From Chloroflexota bacterium (GTDB lineage Bacteria; Chloroflexota; Anaerolineae; Aggregatilineales; Phototrophicaceae): 57,239 bases of DNA. The stretch is taken from positions 1 through 57,239 of the forward strand of contig WTGF01000068.1 in the NCBI GenBank assembly GCA_011525385.1. Reading direction: 5' to 3'. The notes beneath the pieces are model-generated. The model had not been told where the DNA came from, searched no databases, and was given only the letters and a program-made list of their open reading frames with translations. This document shows, in pieces, positions 8,751 to 15,799 of the stretch. The position numbers and the translations under genes were made by a program. Positions within the stretch are counted from its first letter, which is position 1, and each line of letters opens with the position of its first letter.

Positions 8751-9624
8751 GAGAAATCCCCTGCGAGAAGGCAGGATATCGGGTAATCACGAGTTCCGGT
8801 AGCAGGGCGTGGTGCCCACTCTTCATCATGACCTGGACGGCATGAAACTTGTACGACTCAATCAAAGACTCGATTTCGAGCGAGCGGTCATACGTCATTA
8901 GGAAGTTTGCATTGCTTTCCGCAAGCATCGAAAAGAGGCGAGCATGGTCAATATCGTTATGTGCGTAGAGGCGCTTCCCTGCCCGTTTTCCACCGCCTCC
9001 CGTGTATGGCGGATCAACGAACAACACTACGTCGTGATGGGGCTGACCAAGCAGCGAGGCCAGCATCTGCATACCGTCTGTCTCGTGGAATGTGATGCGG
9101 GGCGCGACCGCGGCAATAGCGCGTAATCGACGAATGAGGGTGTTAGGATACCAGCGCGACGAGATTCCCGCCCCGTTCTCCCCCTTGCGCGTGAAAGACG
9201 CACCGTGTGCGAGGACGCCCCCACGCCGCGTACGATTCAGAACCAACGTCCGGAACCCGTGTTCCACGACGTCCGTTGGGCGCTGGCAGGAGAGCTGTAC
9301 AACCGAGTCCCGCGTCAGTGTAAACGAACTGATACGATTTGCCAATTCGGGGCCGTAGTTCAGAGCAGCCTTCCAAAAGGCTGCTACGTCTTTGTCGAGT
9401 TCAACCATGAGGGATTCGTCGGCAAGGTTCTCCATGACCGCTGTGAGTGAGACTATGCCGCCACCTGCGAAAGGCTCAACAAGCAGCCGAGGCCGTTTCA
9501 TGGAATGGAGCCAGACACGTATATGAGGGATGAGCCATGTCTTTCCGCCCGGGTAACGCAGTGGGCTGCGCTGTGGGACCGTGGCCACGTTCACGGCTGG
9601 AATCGGAGATACTGTGATCACCAT
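8743..9624 (-). CDS. D12-class DNA adenine-N6 methyltransferase
   Basis: A 293-residue alpha-class methyltransferase in the Dam/DpnM/MboIA group. The motif order is LRYPGGK (motif X), VEPFAGGGIVSL (motif I, AdoMet binding, about residue 50) and FVDPPYTGGG (motif IV, catalytic DPPY, about residue 200), typical of adenine-N6 methylation. It is the protective half of a type II restriction-modification pair: the nuclease gene starts inside its stop codon, so methylase is made first. ATG at 9624 is the first start; no clear ribosome site precedes it, and a copy of the dispersed hairpin element lies about 95 nt upstream in the same orientation. The pair sits between unrelated metabolic genes, consistent with horizontal gain. 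Confidence 0.88.
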   Translation of the reverse strand: MVITVSPIPAVNVATVPQRSPLRYPGGKTWLIPHIRVWLHSMKRPRLLVEPFAGGGIVSLTAVMENLADESLMVELDKDVAAFWKAALNYGPELANRISSFTLTRDSVVQLSCQRPTDVVEHGFRTLVLNRTRRGGVLAHGASFTRKGENGAGISSRWYPNTLIRRLRAIAAVAPRITFHETDGMQMLASLLGQPHHDVVLFVDPPYTGGGGKRAGKRLYAHNDIDHARLFSMLAESNANFLMTYDRSLEIESLIESYKFHAVQVMMKSGHHALLPELVITRYPAFSQGISLV

Positions 9625-9717
9625 CGGGAGCCCGCTGCCATTTGTGATTCGCTCTTGCTCATAACCCTACCACAAATGGCACGCCAGTGCCAGAAGAGTT
9701 GTCTCCGATCGGTTGCT

Positions 9718-9794
9718 GGCAGCCTTGCGCATGCAAGGAGAGAGCTTGTTATTATGTGTGAGCGCGGCGACCTTCTCGCTGGCGCCGAGCGGTT
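9718..9794 (-). repeat. Dispersed two-hairpin element, copy A
   Basis: On the minus strand it reads CCGCTCGGCG, then about 17 nt, CGCGCTCAC, an A-rich linker, and a second hairpin CCTTGC-ATGC-GCAAGG (9723-9738). The same order of blocks occurs at 21908, 43342, 43473 and 50361. This copy lies just downstream of the permease stop and upstream of the methyltransferase gene, pointing the same way. Confidence 0.7.
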
Positions 9795-9805
9795 GTGGTG
9801 AAAAA

Positions 9806-10717
9806 CTACCCCTTCACCGCGCCTAGTGTCAGGCCGCGGATGAAGTAGCGCTGGAGGAAGATGAAGATGAAGAGCGTCGGCAGCGAGCCGATCAAGCTGG
9901 CCGCGGCTTGACCGCCCCAATCGACGGTGTACTGCCCGGTCAAGTTGAGGATGCCGACCATGATGGTGCGGCTGTCGGCCTTTTGCGTCAGGATGAAGGG
10001 CCAGAGAAAGTCATTCCAGATCCAGGTGAATTGCAGGGTGGCCAGCACCGCCAGGGCTGGCAGCGTCAATGGCAGCATGATGCGGAAGAAAATCTTGTAT
10101 TCGTTGGCGCCGTCGATCAGCGCCGCTTCGCGCAGGGCATTGGGCACGATCTGGAAGAAGTTGCGCATGACCAGGGTGCAAATGGGGATGCCGAAGGCGG
10201 TATGAATGATAATGACGGCCCAGATGGTATCGTAAAGGCCGATGTCATTCATCATGCGGAAGACCGGGATTAGAGCGATCTGCGGTGGCAGGAACATACC
10301 CGCCACGATGAAGATAAAGAGCAGGGCATCGCCCCGGAAGTTGTATTTGCCCAGCCCATAACCCGCCAGCGTGCCCAGCGCGATGGAAAATATCGACGCC
10401 GGGATCGTCAACAGGAGTGAATTGCCCAGGTACAAGCCCAGGTTGCCTTGTTCCGGATCCATGACGCGCGCGAAGTTTTCCCCCGCCAGGCTGGTCGGCG
10501 GCGTCCAGTAACCACCGGCTGAGACCTCGGCCTGCGATTTAAATGCGGTCACAATCGCGCCATAGACCGGGGTCATGAACAGGATCAAAAGGATCGTGAG
10601 TATGACGTAGAGCAAGATGACACCGAGCGTCTTGGTCCACTTGTTGCGCGGCGACAGCTCCCATTCCCGCGTGCGCGGGGGAAGGGACCGGGGGACGGCG
10701 GGCGGTTGCCTAGTCAT
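9806..10717 (-). CDS. Carbohydrate ABC importer permease, MalG type
   Basis: A 303-residue inner-membrane permease of the CUT1 sugar importer family. It has six predicted helices and the conserved cytoplasmic EAA loop, EAALIDGANEYKIFFRIMLP, that docks onto the ATPase. It is the last gene of a three-gene importer operon (binding protein, MalF-type, MalG-type). Its ATG overlaps the stop of the upstream permease (ATGACTAG) and has GGAGG six nt upstream, indicating coupled translation. No ATPase gene is present nearby, so it probably uses a shared MsmK/UgpC-like ATPase encoded elsewhere. The sugar is not identifiable. Confidence 0.9.
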   Translation of the reverse strand: MTRQPPAVPRSLPPRTREWELSPRNKWTKTLGVILLYVILTILLILFMTPVYGAIVTAFKSQAEVSAGGYWTPPTSLAGENFARVMDPEQGNLGLYLGNSLLLTIPASIFSIALGTLAGYGLGKYNFRGDALLFIFIVAGMFLPPQIALIPVFRMMNDIGLYDTIWAVIIIHTAFGIPICTLVMRNFFQIVPNALREAALIDGANEYKIFFRIMLPLTLPALAVLATLQFTWIWNDFLWPFILTQKADSRTIMVGILNLTGQYTVDWGGQAAASLIGSLPTLFIFIFLQRYFIRGLTLGAVKG

Positions 10718-11594
10718 AAAGTTCCTCCGCTTTGGAGGTTTGACGGAAATAGAGCACGATGATCACCAGCGTCATGATAAAGAGTACGACAGCGGCGGAG
10801 CTGCCATAACCCATTTTGTATTTGCTAAAGGATTCCTTGTACATGAAAACCGCAAGTGTATCGGAGCGATTGAAAGGCCCGCCTTTCGTCATGACCCAGA
10901 TGACTTCAAAGCTCTTCAGGGCGTTGATGGCCGTCAGGGCCAGGACGACGACAGTCGCCGGGCGCAGCATCGGGATGATGACTTTTCTCAGGGTTTGCCA
11001 GTAGTTGGCGCCGTCGACCTTGGCCGCTTCGATCAAGGGACTTGGCACCGAGGTTAAACCGGCCAGGAAGATGACCATGGTCAAGCCGGTTTGTTGCCAG
11101 GCCCAGGCGACGAAGACGGCATAAAGCGCGGTATTCGGGTTCGCCAGCCAGGCGGTCGCGAGTTGGTCTTGACCGATGGCGCGTAGAAAAATATTAACGA
11201 TGCCCAACTTGGGACTGTAAAGCCAGACCCAGATGATTCCGATGATGATGGGGGAAAGGCAGATCGGCAGGTAAAAGAGCGATTTGTAGATGGTGTTGAG
11301 GCGGCTTTTGCCTTGCAATGCCAGCGCCAGCGCCAAGCCAAGCAGGGTCGGCACGGTCATGGCCAGCACCGACCAAATGGCCGTATTCTTAATGGCGTTG
11401 CTGAAGAGGCGGTCGGTGAAGATCTTCTCGAAATTGCTGAGCCCGACGAAATTGAATTCGACGCTGTACCCGCCCCAATCGGTAAAAGAATAGTAGAGCG
11501 AGTTCAGCGTGGGCAGTATGACAAAAATGAAATAAACGAGCAAGGGGAGGAGCAAGAAACTCGCGGGTATGATCCATCCGTGACGCCGTTGCAT
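10710..11594 (-). CDS. Carbohydrate ABC importer permease, MalF type
   Basis: A 294-residue permease with six predicted membrane helices and an EAA loop (EAAKVDGANYWQTLRKVIIP) characteristic of CUT1 sugar importers. It forms the channel heterodimer with the MalG-type subunit encoded immediately downstream, overlapping by 8 nt. The gene is preceded by a 162-nt spacer after the binding-protein gene that contains two hairpins, likely allowing the binding protein to be expressed at a higher level than the permeases. The ribosome site is weak. Substrate unknown. Confidence 0.9.
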   Translation of the reverse strand: MQRRHGWIIPASFLLLPLLVYFIFVILPTLNSLYYSFTDWGGYSVEFNFVGLSNFEKIFTDRLFSNAIKNTAIWSVLAMTVPTLLGLALALALQGKSRLNTIYKSLFYLPICLSPIIIGIIWVWLYSPKLGIVNIFLRAIGQDQLATAWLANPNTALYAVFVAWAWQQTGLTMVIFLAGLTSVPSPLIEAAKVDGANYWQTLRKVIIPMLRPATVVVLALTAINALKSFEVIWVMTKGGPFNRSDTLAVFMYKESFSKYKMGYGSSAAVVLFIMTLVIIVLYFRQTSKAEELYD

Positions 11595-11658
11595 GGCACT
11601 TCTACGCGCTCCACAGACACAGAAGAGAGGCGACCTGACCTCGAGAACAATTGAACTT

Positions 11659-11683
11659 GTAGGGGCGGCTCATTGAGCCGCCC
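11659..11683 (+). repeat. GTAG palindrome (REP-like), copy 3
   Basis: GTAGGGGCGGCTC, a short centre, then GAGCCGCCC. It lies between the binding-protein and permease genes of the same operon, where it could act as an RNA-stabilising hairpin. Confidence 0.75.
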
Positions 11684-11705
11684 GGTTTCGAGATTCGAGG
11701 ACTGA

Positions 11706-11728
11706 CGGGCTAGCCAGGAGCTAGCCCG
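11706..11728 (-). terminator. Intercistronic hairpin after the binding-protein gene
   Basis: A perfect 9-bp stem (CGGGCTAGC / GCTAGCCCG) with a 5-nt loop, 28 nt past the stop codon of the solute-binding protein. No T-tract follows, so it is more likely a partial terminator or RNA stabiliser than a full stop. Confidence 0.6.
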
Positions 11729-11756
11729 ATGTCTACGCCGTGAATGACGTCAACAA

Positions 11757-13034
11757 TTAACCACCCATCGCGGCGGCGAATTCAGCGGCGGCGGCTTCTT
11801 GCACGCGCCCCAGCATGGCTTCGTAATCGCCTGGATTGGCCATGAATTCTTGGAAGGAATCCAGGCCGATTTGGGCCACGGCCGGCAGGGTCGCCAAGTC
11901 GTAATTGAAAGCGAATGCGGGATCGGCAGCAATCTCGGCGGCGATGCGGGCGACCACATCATTGTAGTTGCTGGTGTCGACGGCCAGGCTTGGCGCCAGA
12001 TTGCCGGCGCCCAGCGCGAACTTCAACTGGATTTCCGGATCGGTCAGATGCACCAGGAAGGCTTTGGCGGCGTCCGGATTGGCGGCGCCGGCCGAGACGA
12101 CAAAGGTATCAATCGGACCGAGCGATGCCCGGGGGATATCCTCGTCAACCGTGGGGAAGGAGAAGTAATCGAAGTCTTCACCAGCCACCATACCGTTGCC
12201 AGCGTAGAGACCGCCGATCCAGGTGCCCATCAAGGTCATGGCGGCTTCGCCGTTGGCGACTTGGTTGGCGGCTTCATCCCAGTCGTAAGCATTGGCGTCC
12301 GGGACAAAATAGCCGGCGTCCACCAAGTCTTTCCACATGCTATAAGCGCGGAGGACTTCGGCGTCGGTGTAGGAGGCGTTGCCGCTCATCAGCTCATTGC
12401 GATAGTCGTTGCCGGCGGTGCGCAGCAAGATCATATCGAACCAGAACTGGCCGGGCCAGCGATTGATCGAACCCAAGGCAAAAGCGGGAATGTCCGCCAT
12501 CTTGAACTTCTCGGCGACATCGACCATCTCGTCCCAGGTGGTGGGCACCATAGCGCCGACCTCTTCAAAGAGGGCAGTATTGTAAAACATGCCAACCCAA
12601 TGCAAGGTCAGAGGAACCGCGTAAATGTCGCCGTTATAGGTCAATGCGTTGTCGATGATGGCGCCGGGGAATTGCGAACCGAGGTCGTTGCCTTCCCAGA
12701 CGTCGTTTATGGGTTGCAGGCGCTCGCCATCGACGATGGACTGAATGAGGGCGCCTGCCCAATAGCTGAAGGTATCGGGCGGGTTGTTGCCAGCCAGTTG
12801 CACCAGGATTGATGTCTTGAATTGTTCGTGATCGACCGGGCTGGCCGCGTGCATCAGGCCCGGATTGGCGGCGATAAAGCCATCAACGATTTCATCAATG
12901 TATTCGCCACCAAAGCCACCGAAGTAATGCGAAACAGTGAAATCACCCATTAGGTCGTCGGCCATGGCCGGCGCAACCAGAAGGGCTGACATCAAAATAA
13001 AGAGTAAAGCGGTAAGCAAGCGTTTGTTCAACAT
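11757..13034 (-). CDS. Extracellular sugar-binding protein of an ABC importer
   Basis: A 425-residue family 1 extracellular solute-binding protein. Residues 1-25 form a signal peptide (basic start, hydrophobic core, APAMA-type cleavage site). The body carries the usual lobes with NPPDTFSYWAG, VPTTWDEMVDVAEKF and GEAAMTLMGTWIGG, which resemble maltose/multiple-sugar binding proteins. It would capture a carbohydrate outside the membrane and deliver it to the two permeases downstream. ATG at 13034 follows GGAGAACAGGAC. The promoter on the minus strand (13200-13172) overlaps a GTTGC-type operator, and the gene is divergent from an IclR regulator that probably controls it. Confidence 0.9.
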   Translation of the reverse strand: MLNKRLLTALLFILMSALLVAPAMADDLMGDFTVSHYFGGFGGEYIDEIVDGFIAANPGLMHAASPVDHEQFKTSILVQLAGNNPPDTFSYWAGALIQSIVDGERLQPINDVWEGNDLGSQFPGAIIDNALTYNGDIYAVPLTLHWVGMFYNTALFEEVGAMVPTTWDEMVDVAEKFKMADIPAFALGSINRWPGQFWFDMILLRTAGNDYRNELMSGNASYTDAEVLRAYSMWKDLVDAGYFVPDANAYDWDEAANQVANGEAAMTLMGTWIGGLYAGNGMVAGEDFDYFSFPTVDEDIPRASLGPIDTFVVSAGAANPDAAKAFLVHLTDPEIQLKFALGAGNLAPSLAVDTSNYNDVVARIAAEIAADPAFAFNYDLATLPAVAQIGLDSFQEFMANPGDYEAMLGRVQEAAAAEFAAAMGG

Positions 13035-13164
13035 GTCCTGTTCTCCGTCATGATTTGTGAATTGCAGAAAAGCATGTGCGGACTGATTTTGCCATCCTCA
13101 CCTCCTCAAATACTACGCGAACACAACCATCGCTTGCAAGCAAGCCGAGTCAAACAAGCCATAT

Positions 13165-13181
13165 GTTGCTAAAAATACAAC
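13165..13181. promoter_or_regulatory. Operator-like site O1 (GTTGC-N7-ACAAC)
   Basis: GTTGCTAAAAATACAAC is an imperfect 17-bp inverted repeat with the same spacing as the sites at 13236 and 14079. It covers the -35 box of the iclR promoter and the -10 box of the opposite importer promoter, so a bound regulator could block both. Confidence 0.65.
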
Positions 13182-13194
13182 AGTGTTTTATAAT
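13166..13194 (+). promoter_or_regulatory. Predicted promoter of the IclR regulator gene
   Basis: TTGCTA (13166-13171), a 17-nt spacer, and a consensus TATAAT (13189-13194). It faces the importer promoter, with the two overlapping almost completely. The implied 5' leader of about 80 nt contains the operator array. Confidence 0.6.
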
Positions 13195-13200
13195 TGTCAA
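13172..13200 (-). promoter_or_regulatory. Predicted promoter of the sugar importer operon
   Basis: On the minus strand, consensus TTGACA (13200-13195) and TATTTT (13177-13172) are separated by 17 nt. It overlaps operator O1 and the divergent iclR promoter. Confidence 0.6.
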
Positions 13201-13226
13201 CTAATGAGAGACAATTTTGGAGATGC

Positions 13227-13264
13227 GCAACGCATGTTGCATATTATGCAACTATAGTTGCAAC
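13227..13264. promoter_or_regulatory. Operator array O2 ahead of the IclR gene
   Basis: Alternating half-sites GCAAC (13227), GTTGC (13236), GCAAC (13248), GTTGC (13257) and an overlapping GCAAC (13260). The central pair forms GTTGCATATTATGCAAC, a perfect 7-bp inverted repeat around three nt; the next pair forms TGCAACTATAGTTGCA. The array ends 17 nt before the ATG, consistent with autorepression. Confidence 0.7.
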
Positions 13265-13280
13265 TATTGAGATAGCGTAC

Positions 13281-14030
13281 ATGGCAGAGATTCAATCGCT
13301 GGCGAAAGGCTTGAAAATCCTGAACTTGCTGGAGCATTCGCGCAACGGCATGGGCACGACCGAGGTCGCCACGCAACTCGAGATCGACAAGAGCAGCGCG
13401 TCGCGCCTCTTACATACGCTGGCGAAATACGGCTTCGTCGAACAAGACCAACTCACCGCGCGCTATTTGCTTGGACCTCAGTTGGTCACGCTGGGGCAGC
13501 ATTTGTTAAACCGCATTACCTTGAGAGACCATGCGCGTCCCTACCTGCACGAATTGGTGGACAAAACCGGCGAATGCGCGCATCTGGCGATTCTGGCGCA
13601 GCGGCAGGCGCTCTATATCGACCAGGTGGAGTCAACGGCTGCCTTGCGCGTGGAATCGGAGATTGGCACGCTTTCCCCCTTGTATTGCACGGCGCTGGGA
13701 AAAATCCTGCTGGCATTCGGCGATAGTCGCATCCCGGATGAGTTGACACCCTTCACACACCGTACGGTGACCGATCGCTCGACCCTGGAGGCGCAGTTGG
13801 CGCAAACTAGCAAACGCGGATACGCCATTGATGACGAAGAATACAACTATGGCGTGCGCTGTGTGGCGGCGCCGGTCTACGACCACAAGAGCGCGCTCGT
13901 CGGCGCCATCGGCATCAGCGGACCGGCCGGGCGCGTGACGCTGGAAAGAATCGACGAATTTGGATCAGTCGTCATGAGCATCGCCGCGGCTTTGTCGGCT
14001 CGTTTGGGCTACGATTTCAACCTCAGATAA
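13281..14030 (+). CDS. IclR-family transcriptional regulator
   Basis: A 249-residue IclR-type regulator. Residues 1-65 form the winged helix-turn-helix (IQSLAKGLKILNLLE, then TTEVATQLEIDKSSASRLLHTLAKYGFV). The rest is the GAF-like effector-binding domain with SPLYCTALGKILLAF, RGYAIDDEEYNYGVRCVAAPVYD and the GAIGISGPAGR signature. It is divergent from a sugar ABC importer and upstream of an aldehyde dehydrogenase. Identical GTTGC/GCAAC half-sites sit over the promoters of all three, so it probably represses itself and both neighbours until a substrate-derived ligand binds; this is inference. I chose ATG 13281 because the domain begins there; the in-frame upstream extension would read through the operators. 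Confidence 0.88.
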   Translation: MAEIQSLAKGLKILNLLEHSRNGMGTTEVATQLEIDKSSASRLLHTLAKYGFVEQDQLTARYLLGPQLVTLGQHLLNRITLRDHARPYLHELVDKTGECAHLAILAQRQALYIDQVESTAALRVESEIGTLSPLYCTALGKILLAFGDSRIPDELTPFTHRTVTDRSTLEAQLAQTSKRGYAIDDEEYNYGVRCVAAPVYDHKSALVGAIGISGPAGRVTLERIDEFGSVVMSIAAALSARLGYDFNLR

Positions 14031-14058
14031 GCAAATTATGAGAAGGCCAAAATTGGTA

Positions 14059-14088
14059 TTGACAATCTTTTCAACAATGTTGCATAAT
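14059..14088 (+). promoter_or_regulatory. Predicted promoter of the aldehyde dehydrogenase gene
   Basis: Consensus TTGACA (14059-14064) and CATAAT (14083-14088) with an 18-nt spacer. The -10 box lies inside a GTTGC-N7-GCAAC operator, the arrangement expected for repression. The ATG is about 255 nt downstream, leaving a long leader. Confidence 0.6.
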
Positions 14089-14095
14089 GAGCAAC
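14079..14095. promoter_or_regulatory. Operator-like site O3 (GTTGC-N7-GCAAC)
   Basis: GTTGCATAATGAGCAAC has the same 17-bp length and half-sites as the sites at 13165 and 13236, and overlaps the -10 box of the dehydrogenase promoter. Confidence 0.7.
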
Positions 14096-14343
14096 TTGAC
14101 GTAATACTTGTTTAGATTTGATGTGAGCAAGACCAAACGATGAATATACTCGCCGAATGTCCTTGACGACCAAATAAGAGCAACCTCTTCTTCAGTGACG
14201 GACGAGGTAGCTTGCGGGTCGCTGGCAAGGGACGCTGGTATGACTGGGGGGAATGGCAGTAGGCGAACGGTTCCGGTGTCGCAAGACATGCAAAGACCGT
14301 TTGCCTATTGTCAGTTTGTACGTTGTTGGGTAGGAGCGACATC

Positions 14344-15777
14344 ATGCGGTTCAAAATGCTGATCGACGGCGAATGGACGGACGCTTCTGACGGCGTGACC
14401 TGGTCGGTTATCAATCCCGCTACAGAGAAGAAAGTGGCTGACGTGCCTTTTGGGGGCGCGGACGAGGCCTCGCGCGCCATTTCCGCTGCGGAATCGGCCC
14501 TGCCTCGCTGGAAAGGCATGACCGCCTACGAACGCGGTCAGATCTTGCGCGATATCGCCGATGCCATCCGCGCTCAAGTGGATCAACTAGCGCCGATCAT
14601 GACAGCGGAATGCGGCAAACCCCTGGGCGAGGCGGCAGGCGAATGGGGCGCCTGCGCCGATCTTTTTGACTGGTTCGCTGAGGAGGGCAAACGCGCCTAC
14701 GGGCGCGCGATCCCCGCGCGCAAGCCGGGCAAACGCCTGCTGTCGCTGCCGCAACCGCTGGGTGTGGTAGCGACCATCACTGCCTGGAACTTCCCGGCAT
14801 ATTTGCTGGCGCGCAAATGGGCCGGGGCATTGGCGGCCGGCTGCACCATCGTTGGACGACCCAGCGAGTTGACGCCGATGAGCGCTATGGCGCTGGTTAA
14901 TGTGATGGTCGAGGCAGGCCTGCCGAAGGGCGTCGTCAACCTGATCAACGGCGACCCGCAGCTCATGGGCGACGCGATCATGTCCGATCCGCGCATACGC
15001 AAGGTCAGCTTCACCGGTTCGCAACGGGTAGGGCAGATCTTGATGCGCCAGGCTGCCCAGGGCATTAAGAAGCTGGGCATGGAATTAGGCGGCAGCGCGC
15101 CGGTGCTTGTCTTCGCCGATTGCGATATAGCCTGGGCGGCGCAGCAAGGCGTCATGGCGAAGTTCCGCAACAATGGACAAGTTTGTATCTCGCCGTCGCG
15201 TTTCTATGTCGAGCAGCCGGCGCTGGAAGATTTTCTGGATTGCGTCCGCGTCGAGACCGAGAAACTGGTGGTTGGCAACGGCATGGATGCCGGCGTGACC
15301 AACGGACCGATGGTCAGCCGCGCCGGGCTCGATAAAGTCGAAAGCTTCGTCAACGACGCGCTGGAAAAGAAGGCTGCTCTGGTCATAGGTGGCGGACGTC
15401 CGCCAATTGAACAGGGTTATTTCTACCAACCGACGGTTTTGACCGATGTCACAGCGACCATGCAGCTCGGTTGCGATGAGGTCTTTGGACCGGCAATGGC
15501 GGTCAATACCTTTTCTTCAGTAGACGAAGCGCTGCAAATGGCGAATGACACGCCTTATGGCCTCGCGGGTTATGTGATGACCAAGGACCTGTCGACGGCG
15601 ACGCGCGTTTACGAGGGGCTGGAATTTGGCATCGTCGGCGTCAACGATATGGTGCCGGCCACGGCTGAGGCGCCCTTCGGCGGCACGAAGACCAGCGGAT
15701 TCGGCCGCGAGGCCGGGCAAGAGGGTCTCTACGAATACATGGATCAGAAGTTCGTTTCCATTGGCCTGGATAGCTGA
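14344..15777 (+). CDS. NAD(P)-dependent aldehyde dehydrogenase (semialdehyde dehydrogenase-like)
   Basis: A 477-residue aldehyde dehydrogenase of normal family length. The catalytic set is complete: N149 in TAWNF, E247 in LGMELGG and nucleophile C281 in NNGQVCISPSR. The cofactor strand reads GRPSELTP where most members have KPSExTP; the Lys to Arg change could affect NAD/NADP choice. The overall resemblance is to succinate-semialdehyde and related aldehyde dehydrogenases. ATG 14344 has TAGGAG 8 nt upstream. It is tandem to the IclR gene and shares its operator motif, so it probably oxidises an aldehyde made during breakdown of the imported sugar. The exact aldehyde is unknown. Confidence 0.88.
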   Translation: MRFKMLIDGEWTDASDGVTWSVINPATEKKVADVPFGGADEASRAISAAESALPRWKGMTAYERGQILRDIADAIRAQVDQLAPIMTAECGKPLGEAAGEWGACADLFDWFAEEGKRAYGRAIPARKPGKRLLSLPQPLGVVATITAWNFPAYLLARKWAGALAAGCTIVGRPSELTPMSAMALVNVMVEAGLPKGVVNLINGDPQLMGDAIMSDPRIRKVSFTGSQRVGQILMRQAAQGIKKLGMELGGSAPVLVFADCDIAWAAQQGVMAKFRNNGQVCISPSRFYVEQPALEDFLDCVRVETEKLVVGNGMDAGVTNGPMVSRAGLDKVESFVNDALEKKAALVIGGGRPPIEQGYFYQPTVLTDVTATMQLGCDEVFGPAMAVNTFSSVDEALQMANDTPYGLAGYVMTKDLSTATRVYEGLEFGIVGVNDMVPATAEAPFGGTKTSGFGREAGQEGLYEYMDQKFVSIGLDS

Positions 15778-15799
15778 GCCGACCCCGTTTCCTCAAACG

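Noticed and set aside
13194..13280. N-terminal extension of the IclR regulator starting at 13194
   Set aside because: It would translate the operator array and promoter region; the family domain begins at 13281.
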